A DNA stretch of 52,978 bases from Thermoleophilia bacterium (lineage in GTDB: Bacteria; Actinomycetota; Thermoleophilia; UBA2241), in contig JAFGAW010000167.1 of NCBI GenBank assembly GCA_016933475.1, forward strand, positions 1 to 52,978, read 5' to 3'. Positions 1-7,793 of this stretch are shown here, one piece after another; position 1 is the stretch's first letter, and every line of letters starts with the position of its first letter. Position numbers and translations under genes: made by a program. The notes below the pieces were generated by a model, which worked only from the letters and a program-made list of their open reading frames with translations, did no database searches and was not told the origin of the DNA.

Positions 1-1
1 G

Positions 2-877
2 CACAGCTTCGTCCCGCCGGGGATGGAGGGCGAGGCCTACCTCGACGGCCCGCTGCCGATCGGCTTCGGCCAGACCATCTCGCAGCCGTACATGGTGGCG
101 CTGATGACGGCGCTGCTCGGGGTCGATGCGCGCAGCCGTGTGCTCGAGGTGGGCGCGGGGTCGGGCTATCAGACCGCCGTCCTCGCCGAGCTGGTGGCGC
201 AGGTCTGGGCGGTCGAGCGCGTCGCAGAACTCGCCGAGGCCGCCCGCCGCCGCCTGCGCGAGCTGGGCTACGACAACGTCCACCTCGCTGTCGGCGACGG
301 GAGCCTCGGCTGGCAGGAGCACGCGCCCTACGACGGCATCCTCGTCGCCGCGGCTGCCGACGACGTGCCGGCGGCGCTCCTCGACCAGCTCGTCGTCGGC
401 GGCCGGCTGGTGATCCCGCTCGGCGCGCCGCACCGTGACCAGGTGCTGACCGTGTACCGCCGCGGCTGCGAGGGGTTCGACGTGGAGCGCCACACGCCGT
501 GCCGCTTCGTGCCGCTCGTCAGCGGCGGCCTCAAGGGAGCGGAGGACGTGGCCGAGAACGAGATGACGGGTCTCGGCGCCGCCGGCGCGGCGGACGGCGG
601 CGCCGGCATCAAGGCGGTGAAGCTGCGGCTCTCGGGCCGCGTCCAGGGCGTGTACTATCGTGCCTCGACGCAGCGTGAGGCCCGGCGCCTCGGCGTGGCC
701 GGCTACGCGAAGAACCTGCGGGACGGCAGCGTCGAGGTCTGGGCCCAGGGCGACGCCGCGGCGGTCGACGCGCTGGTCGCCTGGTGTCGCGTCGGCCCGC
801 CACGGGCCGAGGTCGTGCGTGTGGAGGCGGAGGACGTGGAGCCCGACGCCCGCATGCGATCGTTCGAAGTGAGGTGA
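2..877 (+). CDS. pcm: Protein-L-isoaspartate O-methyltransferase fused to acylphosphatase (5' partial)
   Basis: The reading frame is open from base 2, so the start lies before the window. The first ~180 visible residues are a PCMT: the PLPIGFGQTISQP segment, the SAM-binding loop EVGAGSGYQ, and the C-terminal FVPLVSGG. PCMT transfers a methyl group from SAM to L-isoaspartyl residues to start repair of aged proteins. After an Ala/Gly-rich linker (about 180-200) comes a complete acylphosphatase domain: GRVQGVYYR carries the catalytic Arg and YAKNLRDGS the catalytic Asn; this family hydrolyses acyl phosphates. No stop separates the two. The stop (875-877) lies just before the ATG at 880, so the next gene is probably cotranscribed. 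PCMT and acylphosphatase are usually separate proteins of about 210 and 90 residues. Confidence 0.93.
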   Translation, partial: HSFVPPGMEGEAYLDGPLPIGFGQTISQPYMVALMTALLGVDARSRVLEVGAGSGYQTAVLAELVAQVWAVERVAELAEAARRRLRELGYDNVHLAVGDGSLGWQEHAPYDGILVAAAADDVPAALLDQLVVGGRLVIPLGAPHRDQVLTVYRRGCEGFDVERHTPCRFVPLVSGGLKGAEDVAENEMTGLGAAGAADGGAGIKAVKLRLSGRVQGVYYRASTQREARRLGVAGYAKNLRDGSVEVWAQGDAAAVDALVAWCRVGPPRAEVVRVEAEDVEPDARMRSFEVR

Positions 878-879
878 CG

Positions 880-1578
880 ATGGCGAAGGCAGCCCCCGCG
901 AGCGGCCGCAGACCGCGGCCGGTGACCTTCGACGTGGTCCGCAAGGACCCGGAGGTCGCGGTCCTGATCTCGAAGGCCGACGAGAACCTGGAGCGGCTGG
1001 GGTACACCGAGCACGGCACGCGCCACGCGACGATCGTCGCCAGCCTGGCGCGCGACGTCCTCCTCCGCCTCGAGCGTGCGCCCCGGCTGGCGGAGTTGGC
1101 GGCGATCGCGGGGTACCTGCACGACATCGGCAACGGGGTGAACCGCAACGACCACGGCAACGTGGCCGCGCTCATCGCGTACCGCGTGCTCGAGCGGCTC
1201 GGCATGGGCGCCGATGAGTACGTGGAGGTCATGTGTGCGATCGGCAACCACGAGGAGGAGCACGGCGACCCGGTCAGCGAGCTCGCGGCGGCGGTGATCC
1301 TCGCCGACAAGTCCGACGTACACGAGAGCCGGGTGCGTGAGATGGACCCGGCGCTCTACGACGAGCACGACCGGGTGAACCACGCCGCGCACCGCTCGAC
1401 CTTGACCGTCGACGCCGCGGCACACACGATCACTCTGGAGCTCGAGATCGACACCGATGCCACGACGGTGATGGAGTACTTCGAGATCTTCCTCGAGCGC
1501 ATGGTGATGTGCCGGCGCGCCGCGGAGTCTCTCGGCTGCCGGTTCGGCCTCGTGGCGAACAACACGCGGCTCTACTGA
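880..1578 (+). CDS. HD domain-containing phosphohydrolase
   Basis: A 232-residue cytoplasmic protein. The ATG at 880 is chosen because GAGGTG sits just upstream, overlapping the previous stop; longer in-frame starts would run into the fusion gene. HD-type metal ligands are visible: the His of GTRHA, the HD of GYLHDIGNG, a further His in GNHEEEH, and the Asp of LADKSDVHES. HD proteins hydrolyse phosphoester bonds in nucleotides or cyclic nucleotides, but the substrate here cannot be told. It is probably cotranscribed with the methyltransferase-acylphosphatase gene. Confidence 0.85.
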   Translation: MAKAAPASGRRPRPVTFDVVRKDPEVAVLISKADENLERLGYTEHGTRHATIVASLARDVLLRLERAPRLAELAAIAGYLHDIGNGVNRNDHGNVAALIAYRVLERLGMGADEYVEVMCAIGNHEEEHGDPVSELAAAVILADKSDVHESRVREMDPALYDEHDRVNHAAHRSTLTVDAAAHTITLELEIDTDATTVMEYFEIFLERMVMCRRAAESLGCRFGLVANNTRLY

Positions 1579-1775
1579 GACGCGGGGCGGGGGACGGCGG
1601 CCGGCCGTCGAACTGGTCAGGCGAGACGCGACGCTTCCCTGGCGAACGGCCGGCGGCGAGCGCGCGACGAAGATCACACCGCGACGGCGGGGAGATCGCA
1701 GGACGATGAGGTCACGGCGGCGGTGATCTCAGAGCACGATGAGACCGGGACGGCAGTGAGACCGGAGGTGTCAGG

Positions 1776-2045
1776 GTGAGCAGTGAAGAGAAGAGCGGGT
1801 CGCGCAAGAAGGGTGGCTTCCTGGTCGGCGCCATCGTCGGCGCCGCGGTCGGGGTCCTGTTCGCCCCGCGTGCGGGCAAGGAGACTCGCGAGCAGCTCTT
1901 CAGCGGCGACCTCGGCGCCCAGAAGGAGCGTCTGGTGAAGGCTCTCGGCGCCGGCAAGGAGTCGGCGGAGGACCAGTCCGAGGCGCTGCGCCGCAAGATC
2001 GAGGAGACGCGCGCCCGGTTGCGCGAGCAGATGGACCAGGAGTAG
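1776..2045 (+). CDS. YtxH domain-containing small protein
   Basis: An 89-residue protein starting at GTG, with a ribosome site GGAGGTG at 1764-1770. It opens with a basic stretch, then a hydrophobic helix GGFLVGAIVGAAVGVLFAP followed by RAGKETREQL, the YtxH-type signature. The rest is a charged, probably coiled-coil helix ending in MDQE. Members are membrane-anchored, often stress-associated; no enzymatic role is known. The 197 bases before it hold a short GC hairpin (GACGGC/GCCGTC, near 1595) and no recognisable gene. Confidence 0.8.
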   Translation: MSSEEKSGSRKKGGFLVGAIVGAAVGVLFAPRAGKETREQLFSGDLGAQKERLVKALGAGKESAEDQSEALRRKIEETRARLREQMDQE

Positions 2046-2064
2046 GGCGGCGACCGCCGACGTC

Positions 2065-2922
2065 GTGAGGCAGGGAGCGAGGGCGGCGGCCGCGCTCGGC
2101 GCGACCGCCGCCCTCGCGACGTCCTATCTGCTCTGGGAGGCACAGGCAGTCCGGCGGGTCGACCGGCGTCTGCCGGCGCCGGGCTGTCCGCCGGACCTCG
2201 ACGGCCTCACCGTCGTCCAGCTCTCCGACTTTCACGCCGGCTTCCGGCCCAGTCTCAACGCGCGTGCGACGCGCAAGGCCGTCGACCTCGCCCTCGCCGC
2301 GGAGCCGGACATCGTCCTCATCACCGGCGACTTCGCCTCCGGGCCGGGCGGCCGGGCAGAGCTGCTGGCGCAGCTTCGCCGGCTGCGCCCGCCGCTCGGT
2401 GTCTACGCCGTCCTCGGCAATCACGACCGGGGGGACAGCAAGGCGCCCTTCGTGCGCGCGACCGACCCCTCCGATCTCGAGGCCTGCGGAGTCCGCGTGC
2501 TGTCGAACGAGTGCGCCAGCGTGACTCGCGGCGCCGGGGTCATCCAGGTCTGCGGTGTCGACGACGCGAGCGGCGGCCACACCGACCTGCCGTGCGTCGT
2601 CGAGAGTCTCGACCGGCGTCCGGGCGTCCTCCGCCTGCTGCTCTCCCATCAGGCCGACGTCGTCCTCGAGACGGCCCCCGGCGACTTCGCCCTGATCCTC
2701 GCCGGGGACACCCACGGCGGGCAGATCTGTCTGCCGCTCCCCGGCCGCCGGCTCCTGCTGAGCGACCTCTCGGCGCGCTTCGCCGAGGGCGCCTACGAGC
2801 CCGAGGGTCGCTTGCTCTACGTCACGCGCGGGGTGGGCACCAGCATGCTGCCGTTCCGCGCCTTCTGCCGCCCGGAGATCGTCGTCTTCCGCGTCGAGAC
2901 CGGGGCGGCCTCCCGGGCCTGA
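2065..2922 (+). CDS. Metallophosphoesterase (YkuE-like)
   Basis: A 285-residue calcineurin-like phosphoesterase. The metal-binding motifs appear in order: LSDFHAG (about 51-57), ITGDFAS (about 87), LGNHDRG (about 118), SHQAD (about 192) and GDTHGGQ (about 212). A hydrophobic N-terminal segment may be a signal anchor, as in YkuE-type enzymes that act at the cell surface. The GTG start lies 19 nt after the YtxH stop, so the two genes are likely one transcript. The physiological substrate is unknown. Confidence 0.88.
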   Translation: MRQGARAAAALGATAALATSYLLWEAQAVRRVDRRLPAPGCPPDLDGLTVVQLSDFHAGFRPSLNARATRKAVDLALAAEPDIVLITGDFASGPGGRAELLAQLRRLRPPLGVYAVLGNHDRGDSKAPFVRATDPSDLEACGVRVLSNECASVTRGAGVIQVCGVDDASGGHTDLPCVVESLDRRPGVLRLLLSHQADVVLETAPGDFALILAGDTHGGQICLPLPGRRLLLSDLSARFAEGAYEPEGRLLYVTRGVGTSMLPFRAFCRPEIVVFRVETGAASRA

Positions 2923-3073
2923 GGGCGCCCCGGCGGCCGCGCCCGCTCTGGGCGCCGCGGTGCTCGGGGTGTGCTCGGCCTGCGCCGAGCTTCGGGGTGG
3001 CCGTCCGTCGCTGCCGTCCGGTGCTGAGGGGCTGAGGCTGCGGCGCCCCGGTAAGGCGCGGCGGTGGGCGCGC

Positions 3074-4240
3074 TCAGCTCGCGCCGGCGCGCCCGCCGAA
3101 GACGCGGCGCGCGAGCCACGGCTCGACGGCGTCGATCGCGCCGGTCGGGCAGACCTCGGTGCAGGCGTAGCAGCGCACGCAGCGGCCGTCGTCGAACTCC
3201 GGCAACGGCTCGAGGGCGATCGCCGTCACGCCGCAGATCCCGGCGCACTCGCCGCACTCGATGCAGGCGTCGGCGTCGACAAGGCGCGGCCGCGCCGTGA
3301 CCAGACGCCGCCCGAGGCGGTGCAGCGACGGCGGCAGCAACTCCTGGATGTCGCGCCGTGCGTGGGCGAAGTCGGCGACCGTCTCCACCGGGTCGCCGGC
3401 CAGACGGTAGGCGTCCTCGAGGTCGATGAGGCCGCGGCGTTCGCCGGCGGTCAGCGTGTAGATGTCGCGCCGCGGGTGCCCGGTACGGTCGGCGAGGGCG
3501 GCGTCGAGGGCGAGGGCGTCGCCGGCGGCGAAGAGCGAGCCGAGCTCGCGCGGCCGCCCGCCGCCGGGGCCTTGTCCCTCCATCGCGATGATCCCGTCGA
3601 TCACCGTGAACCGCGGCCGCAGCGCCAGGTGCAGGTCGAGGAGCATGTCGGCGAAGTCGTCGCGGCGCTGGGCGCGTACGTGGAGCTGCGCCTTCTCGAG
3701 GCCGGGGATGCAGCCGTAGGTGAGCTTGACCGCTCCCGTGAGGCGCATCAGTTGGTGGGTCTTGAGAACGCCGACCTGGACGATGGCGTCGGCGCGCAGG
3801 AAGGGCCGGCCGATGCGGAAGTGACGGAAGAGCCGTCCCTGCGGCGCTTCGACCAGGACCGGCTGGTCTTCGATGTCGACGACCTGCACGCCCTCCTCGG
3901 CGCACATCTGGGAGAGGCCGGCGATGCGGTAGGCGCGCGCGACCTTGGCGGGCCCGTTGAGGCCGCCGGGGCTGTCGGCCACGAACGGCTCGGCACCGGC
4001 GGCCTTCAAGGCCCGCAGCACGGCTCGAAGGGTCTCCGGGTGCGTCGAGACGGCGCGCTCCGGAGGCGCGCCCCGCAGCAGGTTGATCTTGACGGCGACG
4101 CGCTCGTGAGGGGCCACGATGGCGCCCCAGCCGCCGAACGGTGCGACCAGCCGCTCGAGTGCCGCAGGGAGCCCGGGGCCATGGGCGGCGCGCACGTGGG
4201 AGACGAGCGCCGGCCGGTCCGAGTCTGAGGAGGCGGGCAC
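3074..4240 (-). CDS. DUF362 domain protein with C-terminal 2[4Fe-4S] ferredoxin
   Basis: 388 residues. The N-terminal ~310 residues are the DUF362 domain (HERVAVKINLL, HPETLRAVL, VGVLKTHQLMRLTGAVK). The C-terminus has two ferredoxin cluster motifs, CIECGECAGICG and CVRCYACTEVCP. Such proteins are taken to be cytoplasmic iron-sulfur electron carriers or reductases of unknown substrate. It is the last gene of a minus-strand run of CsoR-family repressor, methyltransferase and this gene, starting 8 nt after the methyltransferase stop. Shared control by the metal- or sulfur-sensing repressor is therefore likely (inference). Confidence 0.88.
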   Translation of the reverse strand: MPASSDSDRPALVSHVRAAHGPGLPAALERLVAPFGGWGAIVAPHERVAVKINLLRGAPPERAVSTHPETLRAVLRALKAAGAEPFVADSPGGLNGPAKVARAYRIAGLSQMCAEEGVQVVDIEDQPVLVEAPQGRLFRHFRIGRPFLRADAIVQVGVLKTHQLMRLTGAVKLTYGCIPGLEKAQLHVRAQRRDDFADMLLDLHLALRPRFTVIDGIIAMEGQGPGGGRPRELGSLFAAGDALALDAALADRTGHPRRDIYTLTAGERRGLIDLEDAYRLAGDPVETVADFAHARRDIQELLPPSLHRLGRRLVTARPRLVDADACIECGECAGICGVTAIALEPLPEFDDGRCVRCYACTEVCPTGAIDAVEPWLARRVFGGRAGAS

Positions 4241-4248
4241 GCCGGCGG

Positions 4249-4929
4249 TCAGGCGCCGGCGGCCGTGTCGAGACCGGCGCCGCCGATCGCGGACGGGGGC
4301 GTCGCTTTCGCGTCGCCATCGCCGCCGGCGACCGGCGCATCGCAGGGCATCTCGGCGACGACGGCGACCTGGTAGCGGCCTACGTCGCCGGGCAGGTGCA
4401 CGGAGAGCTCGCGCAGGCCGAGGTCAGCGACGGCGGCGCGCACCTGCTCGAGCGAGAGGATGTGGTCGTTGGGCGGCCCGACGGGGCGGTCCATCTCGGC
4501 GAAGTCGATGACGACGAGGCGGCCGCCCGGGCCGAGCAGACGCTGCACCTCGGCCATGGCGGCCGGGTCGTCGTGCACGTGATGGAGGACGTTGATCATG
4601 AGCACGCGGTCGGCGCCGCCGTCGGGCAGCGGCACCGAGTTGTCGGCGGTGGGGACGGGCACGACCCGGCCCTCGGGCAGACCGGCGCTCGCGACCTTCT
4701 CCTCGAGGTAGGCGAGCAGCGCCGGGTGCTCGTCGACGGCGAGCACGCGACCGTCGGTCAAGGCGGCGGCGACGGGCACCGTGAACAGCCCCGTGCCGGC
4801 GCCGTAGTCGACGATGGTCTCGTCGCCGCGCAGCGCAAGCAGTCGAACGATGTCGGCGGGGGGGAGCTCGACAAGGCGCTCCGGGTTCTCGAGCTTGTGC
4901 GCGTGCGTGGGGTCGAACTTGTCCGCCAT
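4249..4929 (-). CDS. Class I SAM-dependent methyltransferase
   Basis: A 226-residue cytoplasmic methyltransferase. The ATG at 4929 is chosen because the protein then begins MADKFDPTHAHKLENPERL, a common opening for this subfamily; upstream in-frame residues overlap the repressor gene. Motif I is VDYGAGTGLFT, an acidic ribose-binding position follows in AVDEHP, and the post-motif region is LMINVLHHVHDDP. The substrate is not known. It follows the CsoR-family gene by 14 nt and precedes DUF362 by 8 nt. The last ~25 residues are low-complexity. Confidence 0.85.
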   Translation of the reverse strand: MADKFDPTHAHKLENPERLVELPPADIVRLLALRGDETIVDYGAGTGLFTVPVAAALTDGRVLAVDEHPALLAYLEEKVASAGLPEGRVVPVPTADNSVPLPDGGADRVLMINVLHHVHDDPAAMAEVQRLLGPGGRLVVIDFAEMDRPVGPPNDHILSLEQVRAAVADLGLRELSVHLPGDVGRYQVAVVAEMPCDAPVAGGDGDAKATPPSAIGGAGLDTAAGA

Positions 4930-4943
4930 CGACGCGACCGCGC

Positions 4944-5234
4944 CTACTTCACGCAGCGCGTGTACTTGAGGAAGGCGTCGAGGGCGCGCTCGACGCCTTC
5001 GCGCGTCGCCTCTTCGCCGTCGTCTTCGTCGACCAGGCACTCGCGCATCTTCAGCGAGATGAGGAGCATGCCGACGCGGTCGAGGGCGGCCTTGGTGGCG
5101 GCGAGCTGGGTGAAGACCTCCTCGCACGGCCGGCCGTCTTCGATCATGCGCTGCAGGCCGCGAGCCTGGCCCTCGACGCGACGCAGGCGGTTGACGAGCT
5201 TGGTTGCTTCGGGTGAGGCCCCGTACTCCTCCAT
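4944..5234 (-). CDS. CsoR/CstR-family (DUF156) transcriptional repressor lacking the ligand His
   Basis: A 96-residue all-helical repressor with NRLRRVEGQARG. Copper-sensing CsoR uses a Cys-His-Cys triad: Cys, then His 25 residues later and Cys 29 residues later. Here Cys37 and Cys66 are kept but the His position is Lys62 (SLKMREC). Loss of that His while keeping both cysteines is the pattern of persulfide-sensing CstR rather than Cu(I)-sensing CsoR (family knowledge; assignment inferred). It heads a unit with a methyltransferase and a DUF362 ferredoxin. An operator-like G/C palindrome sits inside its own promoter, pointing to autorepression. The start codon lies 6 nt after a -10 box, so the mRNA is probably leaderless. 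Confidence 0.9.
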   Translation of the reverse strand: MEEYGASPEATKLVNRLRRVEGQARGLQRMIEDGRPCEEVFTQLAATKAALDRVGMLLISLKMRECLVDEDDGEEATREGVERALDAFLKYTRCVK

Positions 5235-5240
5235 GGCGTC

Positions 5241-5269
5241 AATATACCCCCCGGGGGGATATGGGACAA
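5241..5269 (-). promoter_or_regulatory. Autoregulatory promoter/operator of the CsoR-family gene
   Basis: Read on the minus strand: -35 TTGTCC (5264-5269), exactly 17 bp of spacer, -10 TATATT (5241-5246), then 6 nt to the ATG at 5234. The spacer holds CCCCCCGGGGGG flanked by AT-rich ATAT arms, the G/C-tract inverted repeat typical of CsoR/CstR operators. A repressor bound there would block RNA polymerase. No Shine-Dalgarno precedes the ATG. Confidence 0.8.
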
Positions 5270-5292
5270 ACGCCGGCCGTGCGCCGCTCGGC

Positions 5293-6156
5293 TCAGTGGA
5301 CGCGCGCGGGGCCGACGGTCTCGGCGAGACAGCGCAAGTCGTCGAGGACCGTGTCGGGGATCGGCTCGCCGAACGCGCCGATGCCGAGGTGGTTCTGGGG
5401 TTTCACCGCGCCGTGGAAGTCGGAGCCCCCGGTCGGCACGAGGGCGAGGCGTTCGCAGAGGCCGAGGACGCGGGCGACTGTCGCGCGGTCGTGCGCCGGG
5501 TAGTAACACTCGAGACCGACGACCCCGGCCCTGGCCGCCTCGCGGGCGATGGCGGCCAGCCCGGCCTCGTCGGTGCGGATGATGCCGGGGTGGGCGATCA
5601 CCGGGAGCCCGCCCGAGGCGCGCAGCGAGCGCACGGCCTGCGCCAGCGAGAGGCGGCGGCGATCGACCCAAGCCGGCGCCCCACGGCGAAGGAAGCGCTC
5701 GAAGGCCTCGGCGATCGAGGTCGCGTAGCCTCGCCGGCGCAGGGCTTCGGCGATGTGGGGCCGCCCGACGGCACCGTGTTCGCCGATGGCGGCGAGCTCC
5801 GCAGGGTCGATCGGGTAGCCGAGCTCGGCCAGGCGCTCGAGGATGCGCGCGTTGCGCTCGTCGCGGTACGCGCGCAGCTCGGCGAGCTGCTCGCGCAGCT
5901 CGGCCGTCGGGCAGCCGGCGAGGAAGTACCCGAGGAGGTCCATCGTGACCTGCTGGTGCTCGAGGTTGATCTCGACTCCCGGCACCACCTCGATCCCCAG
6001 CTGCCGCCCCGCCTCGAGCGCCTCCTCGACACCGTCGACGGTATCGTGGTCGGTGATCGCCACGGCGCGCAGGCCGATGGCCGCGGCTTGGGCGACGAGC
6101 TCCCGCGGCGTCGAGGTGCCGTCGGAGTAGGTGGTGTGGGTGTGCAGGTCGATCAC
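5293..6156 (-). CDS. PHP domain phosphoesterase (TrpH/YciV-like)
   Basis: 287 residues. PHP metal-ligand motifs are DLHTHTTYSDG at the N-terminus, ITDHDTVDG, PGVEIN, a central HPG (VIAHPGI) and the C-terminal GGSDFHG. This family hydrolyses 3',5'-bisphosphonucleotides or trims short RNA 5' ends (RNase AM type). The GTG start has no Shine-Dalgarno; a TAGTCT -10 box (6163-6168 on the minus strand) ends 6 nt before it, consistent with a leaderless message. It is divergent from the HD hydrolase at 6281. Confidence 0.88.
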   Translation of the reverse strand: MIDLHTHTTYSDGTSTPRELVAQAAAIGLRAVAITDHDTVDGVEEALEAGRQLGIEVVPGVEINLEHQQVTMDLLGYFLAGCPTAELREQLAELRAYRDERNARILERLAELGYPIDPAELAAIGEHGAVGRPHIAEALRRRGYATSIAEAFERFLRRGAPAWVDRRRLSLAQAVRSLRASGGLPVIAHPGIIRTDEAGLAAIAREAARAGVVGLECYYPAHDRATVARVLGLCERLALVPTGGSDFHGAVKPQNHLGIGAFGEPIPDTVLDDLRCLAETVGPARVH

Positions 6157-6187
6157 GGCCTCAGACTACCACGGGGTCCTTGTGCCG

Positions 6188-6247
6188 CCGCCCCCGGCTC
6201 GGCCCCCCTCCACCTTGCCGCCCCCGGCTCGGCCCCCCTCCACCTTG
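6188..6247. repeat. Two perfect 30-bp tandem repeats in a divergent promoter region
   Basis: Bases 6188-6217 and 6218-6247 are identical 30-bp C-rich units, and a third copy breaks off after CCGCCC at 6248. Each unit runs into the CTTGCCG that in the second copy forms the putative -35 of the downstream HD hydrolase gene. The array lies between the divergent starts at 6156 and 6281. Confidence 0.9.
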
Positions 6248-6283
6248 CCGCCCGCGGCCGCCCGCCGTAGGCTTGCCGCTGTG
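6245..6283 (+). promoter_or_regulatory. Leaderless promoter of the HD hydrolase gene
   Basis: TTGCCG (6245-6250), a 17-bp spacer, TAGGCT (6268-6273), then 7 nt to the GTG at 6281. A transcription start about 7 nt after the -10 would fall on the start codon. No purine-rich ribosome site is present. Confidence 0.7.
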
Positions 6284-7780
6284 AAGCTCCCCTACGACGA
6301 CGTCCATCTGATCGCCGACCCGCTCTACGGCTACCTGCGCATCACGCTGTCGCGTCAGGGCGAGATCGCCGAGGCCGACGTGATCGACAGCCCCTGGATG
6401 CAGCGCCTGAAGCGCATCCATCAGCTGCAGAGCTCATGGTGGGTCTTCCCCGCGGCCGAGCATAGCCGCTTCGTACACAGCCTGGGGACGATGCACCTGG
6501 CCGGCGAGCTCGCGCGCCACGTCTACCCGACGCTGGCCGAAGTGGAGCCCGGCACGCCGTCCCTGCCCGTGGTCGAGGAGACCCTCCGCCTCGCCGGGCT
6601 GTTGCACGACGTCGGGCACGGACCCTTCAGCCACTTCTGCGACGAGCAGTACTTCGGTCCCAGGTTCGGGCTCGACCACGAGCGCATCTCGCAGCACCTG
6701 ATCGTGACCGAGCTGGGCGAGTTCATCGCCGCGCTCGAGCGCAGCCCGAGCGGTCCCTTCGCGCCGGGCGAGCGCATCGACCCGTGGCACGTCGCCTTCC
6801 TCGTGCGCGCCGATGGGGCCGGGGGCGGCGCGCCGCCCGCGGCGGACGGCTCGGCGCCCGGGGCCGAGAGCGGCGTCACATCGGGCGGAGTCGGGAGCGC
6901 CCCGCAGGCCGCCCCGGCCGCCACCCGCCAGCCGATCCCGCGCTGGGTGCGCCTCCTGCACCGCGCGCTCTCCGGCGCGGTGACCGTCGACAACCTCGAC
7001 TACGTGCGCCGCGACGCGCTCATGTGCGGCGTGTCGCTCGCCGCCGTCGACGCCCAGCGCCTCATCTACTACTCCTTCTGCACGGCCGACGGCTTGACGT
7101 TCCACAAGCGCGCCCTCAGCGCCCTGCGCGCCTTCCTCAACGCGCGCTTCTACATGTACGAGAACGTCTACTTCCACCGCATCGGGCACGCCATCGACAT
7201 GCACCTGCGCGAGCTCTTCAGGCCCACGATGGAGCTCGTCCTGCCGGCGAGCCCGCTCGACGACCTCGGCGCCTACCGGCGGCTCAGCGAGTGGTCGCTG
7301 TTCACGACCGTCGAGGGCTGGCTCGACGAGCCCCGCGAGAGCCCGCGCCGCGAGCTCGCCGAGGAGTGGCAGTCGATCATCCACCGGCACGTCAAGTACA
7401 GCATGGTCTACGAACACGCCGTCGAGCGGCAGCAGCCGGCGCTCGCCGCCCGCGACCTCACCCGCGAGGAGTTCCGCGTCGGCGTGCGCGGTCACCTGCC
7501 GCCGCGGCTCGCCGGTCTCGAGTTCGAGGTCGACATCGCCTCCCAGGACCCGCGGCCCCTCAACCCCATGAGCGGGCCGAAACGGATCCCGGTCTACGAC
7601 CCGGTGACGGGGGCGATCGAGGACCAGCTCCTCGGGGGGATCCTCGAGTTCGTGCCGGCCAAGGCCCACCTGTACCGCGTGTTCGCAGTCGGCCGCGAGC
7701 ACGAGCGCGAGCTCGCCCTCGCGGCCCGCGCCGCCCTCGAAGAGGCGGGCCACGAGGCGGCCAGCACGACCAACCTCTGA
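6281..7780 (+). CDS. SAMHD1-like HD domain dNTP phosphohydrolase family protein
   Basis: 499 residues. The HD active site is visible: SRFVHSLGTMHLA (first His), GLLHDVGHGPFSHFCDE (HD pair) and TVDNLDYVRRDAL (last Asp). The N-terminal IHDPxY-like region appears as IADPLYGYLRI. This arrangement matches SAMHD1/dGTPase-like phosphohydrolases that cleave dNTPs to nucleoside and triphosphate. An insertion of about 45 residues rich in Gly/Ala/Pro (about 182-228) interrupts the domain. The GTG start is supported by the promoter spacing. dNTPase activity is inferred from the fold, not specific to this protein. Confidence 0.87.
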   Translation: MKLPYDDVHLIADPLYGYLRITLSRQGEIAEADVIDSPWMQRLKRIHQLQSSWWVFPAAEHSRFVHSLGTMHLAGELARHVYPTLAEVEPGTPSLPVVEETLRLAGLLHDVGHGPFSHFCDEQYFGPRFGLDHERISQHLIVTELGEFIAALERSPSGPFAPGERIDPWHVAFLVRADGAGGGAPPAADGSAPGAESGVTSGGVGSAPQAAPAATRQPIPRWVRLLHRALSGAVTVDNLDYVRRDALMCGVSLAAVDAQRLIYYSFCTADGLTFHKRALSALRAFLNARFYMYENVYFHRIGHAIDMHLRELFRPTMELVLPASPLDDLGAYRRLSEWSLFTTVEGWLDEPRESPRRELAEEWQSIIHRHVKYSMVYEHAVERQQPALAARDLTREEFRVGVRGHLPPRLAGLEFEVDIASQDPRPLNPMSGPKRIPVYDPVTGAIEDQLLGGILEFVPAKAHLYRVFAVGREHERELALAARAALEEAGHEAASTTNL

Positions 7781-7793
7781 CCGGGAGTCGGGC

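Noticed and set aside
4141-6270. 709-codon plus-strand frame opposite the methyltransferase, CsoR-family and PHP genes
   Set aside because: Shadow of three real minus-strand genes; composition is biased and no motif is present.
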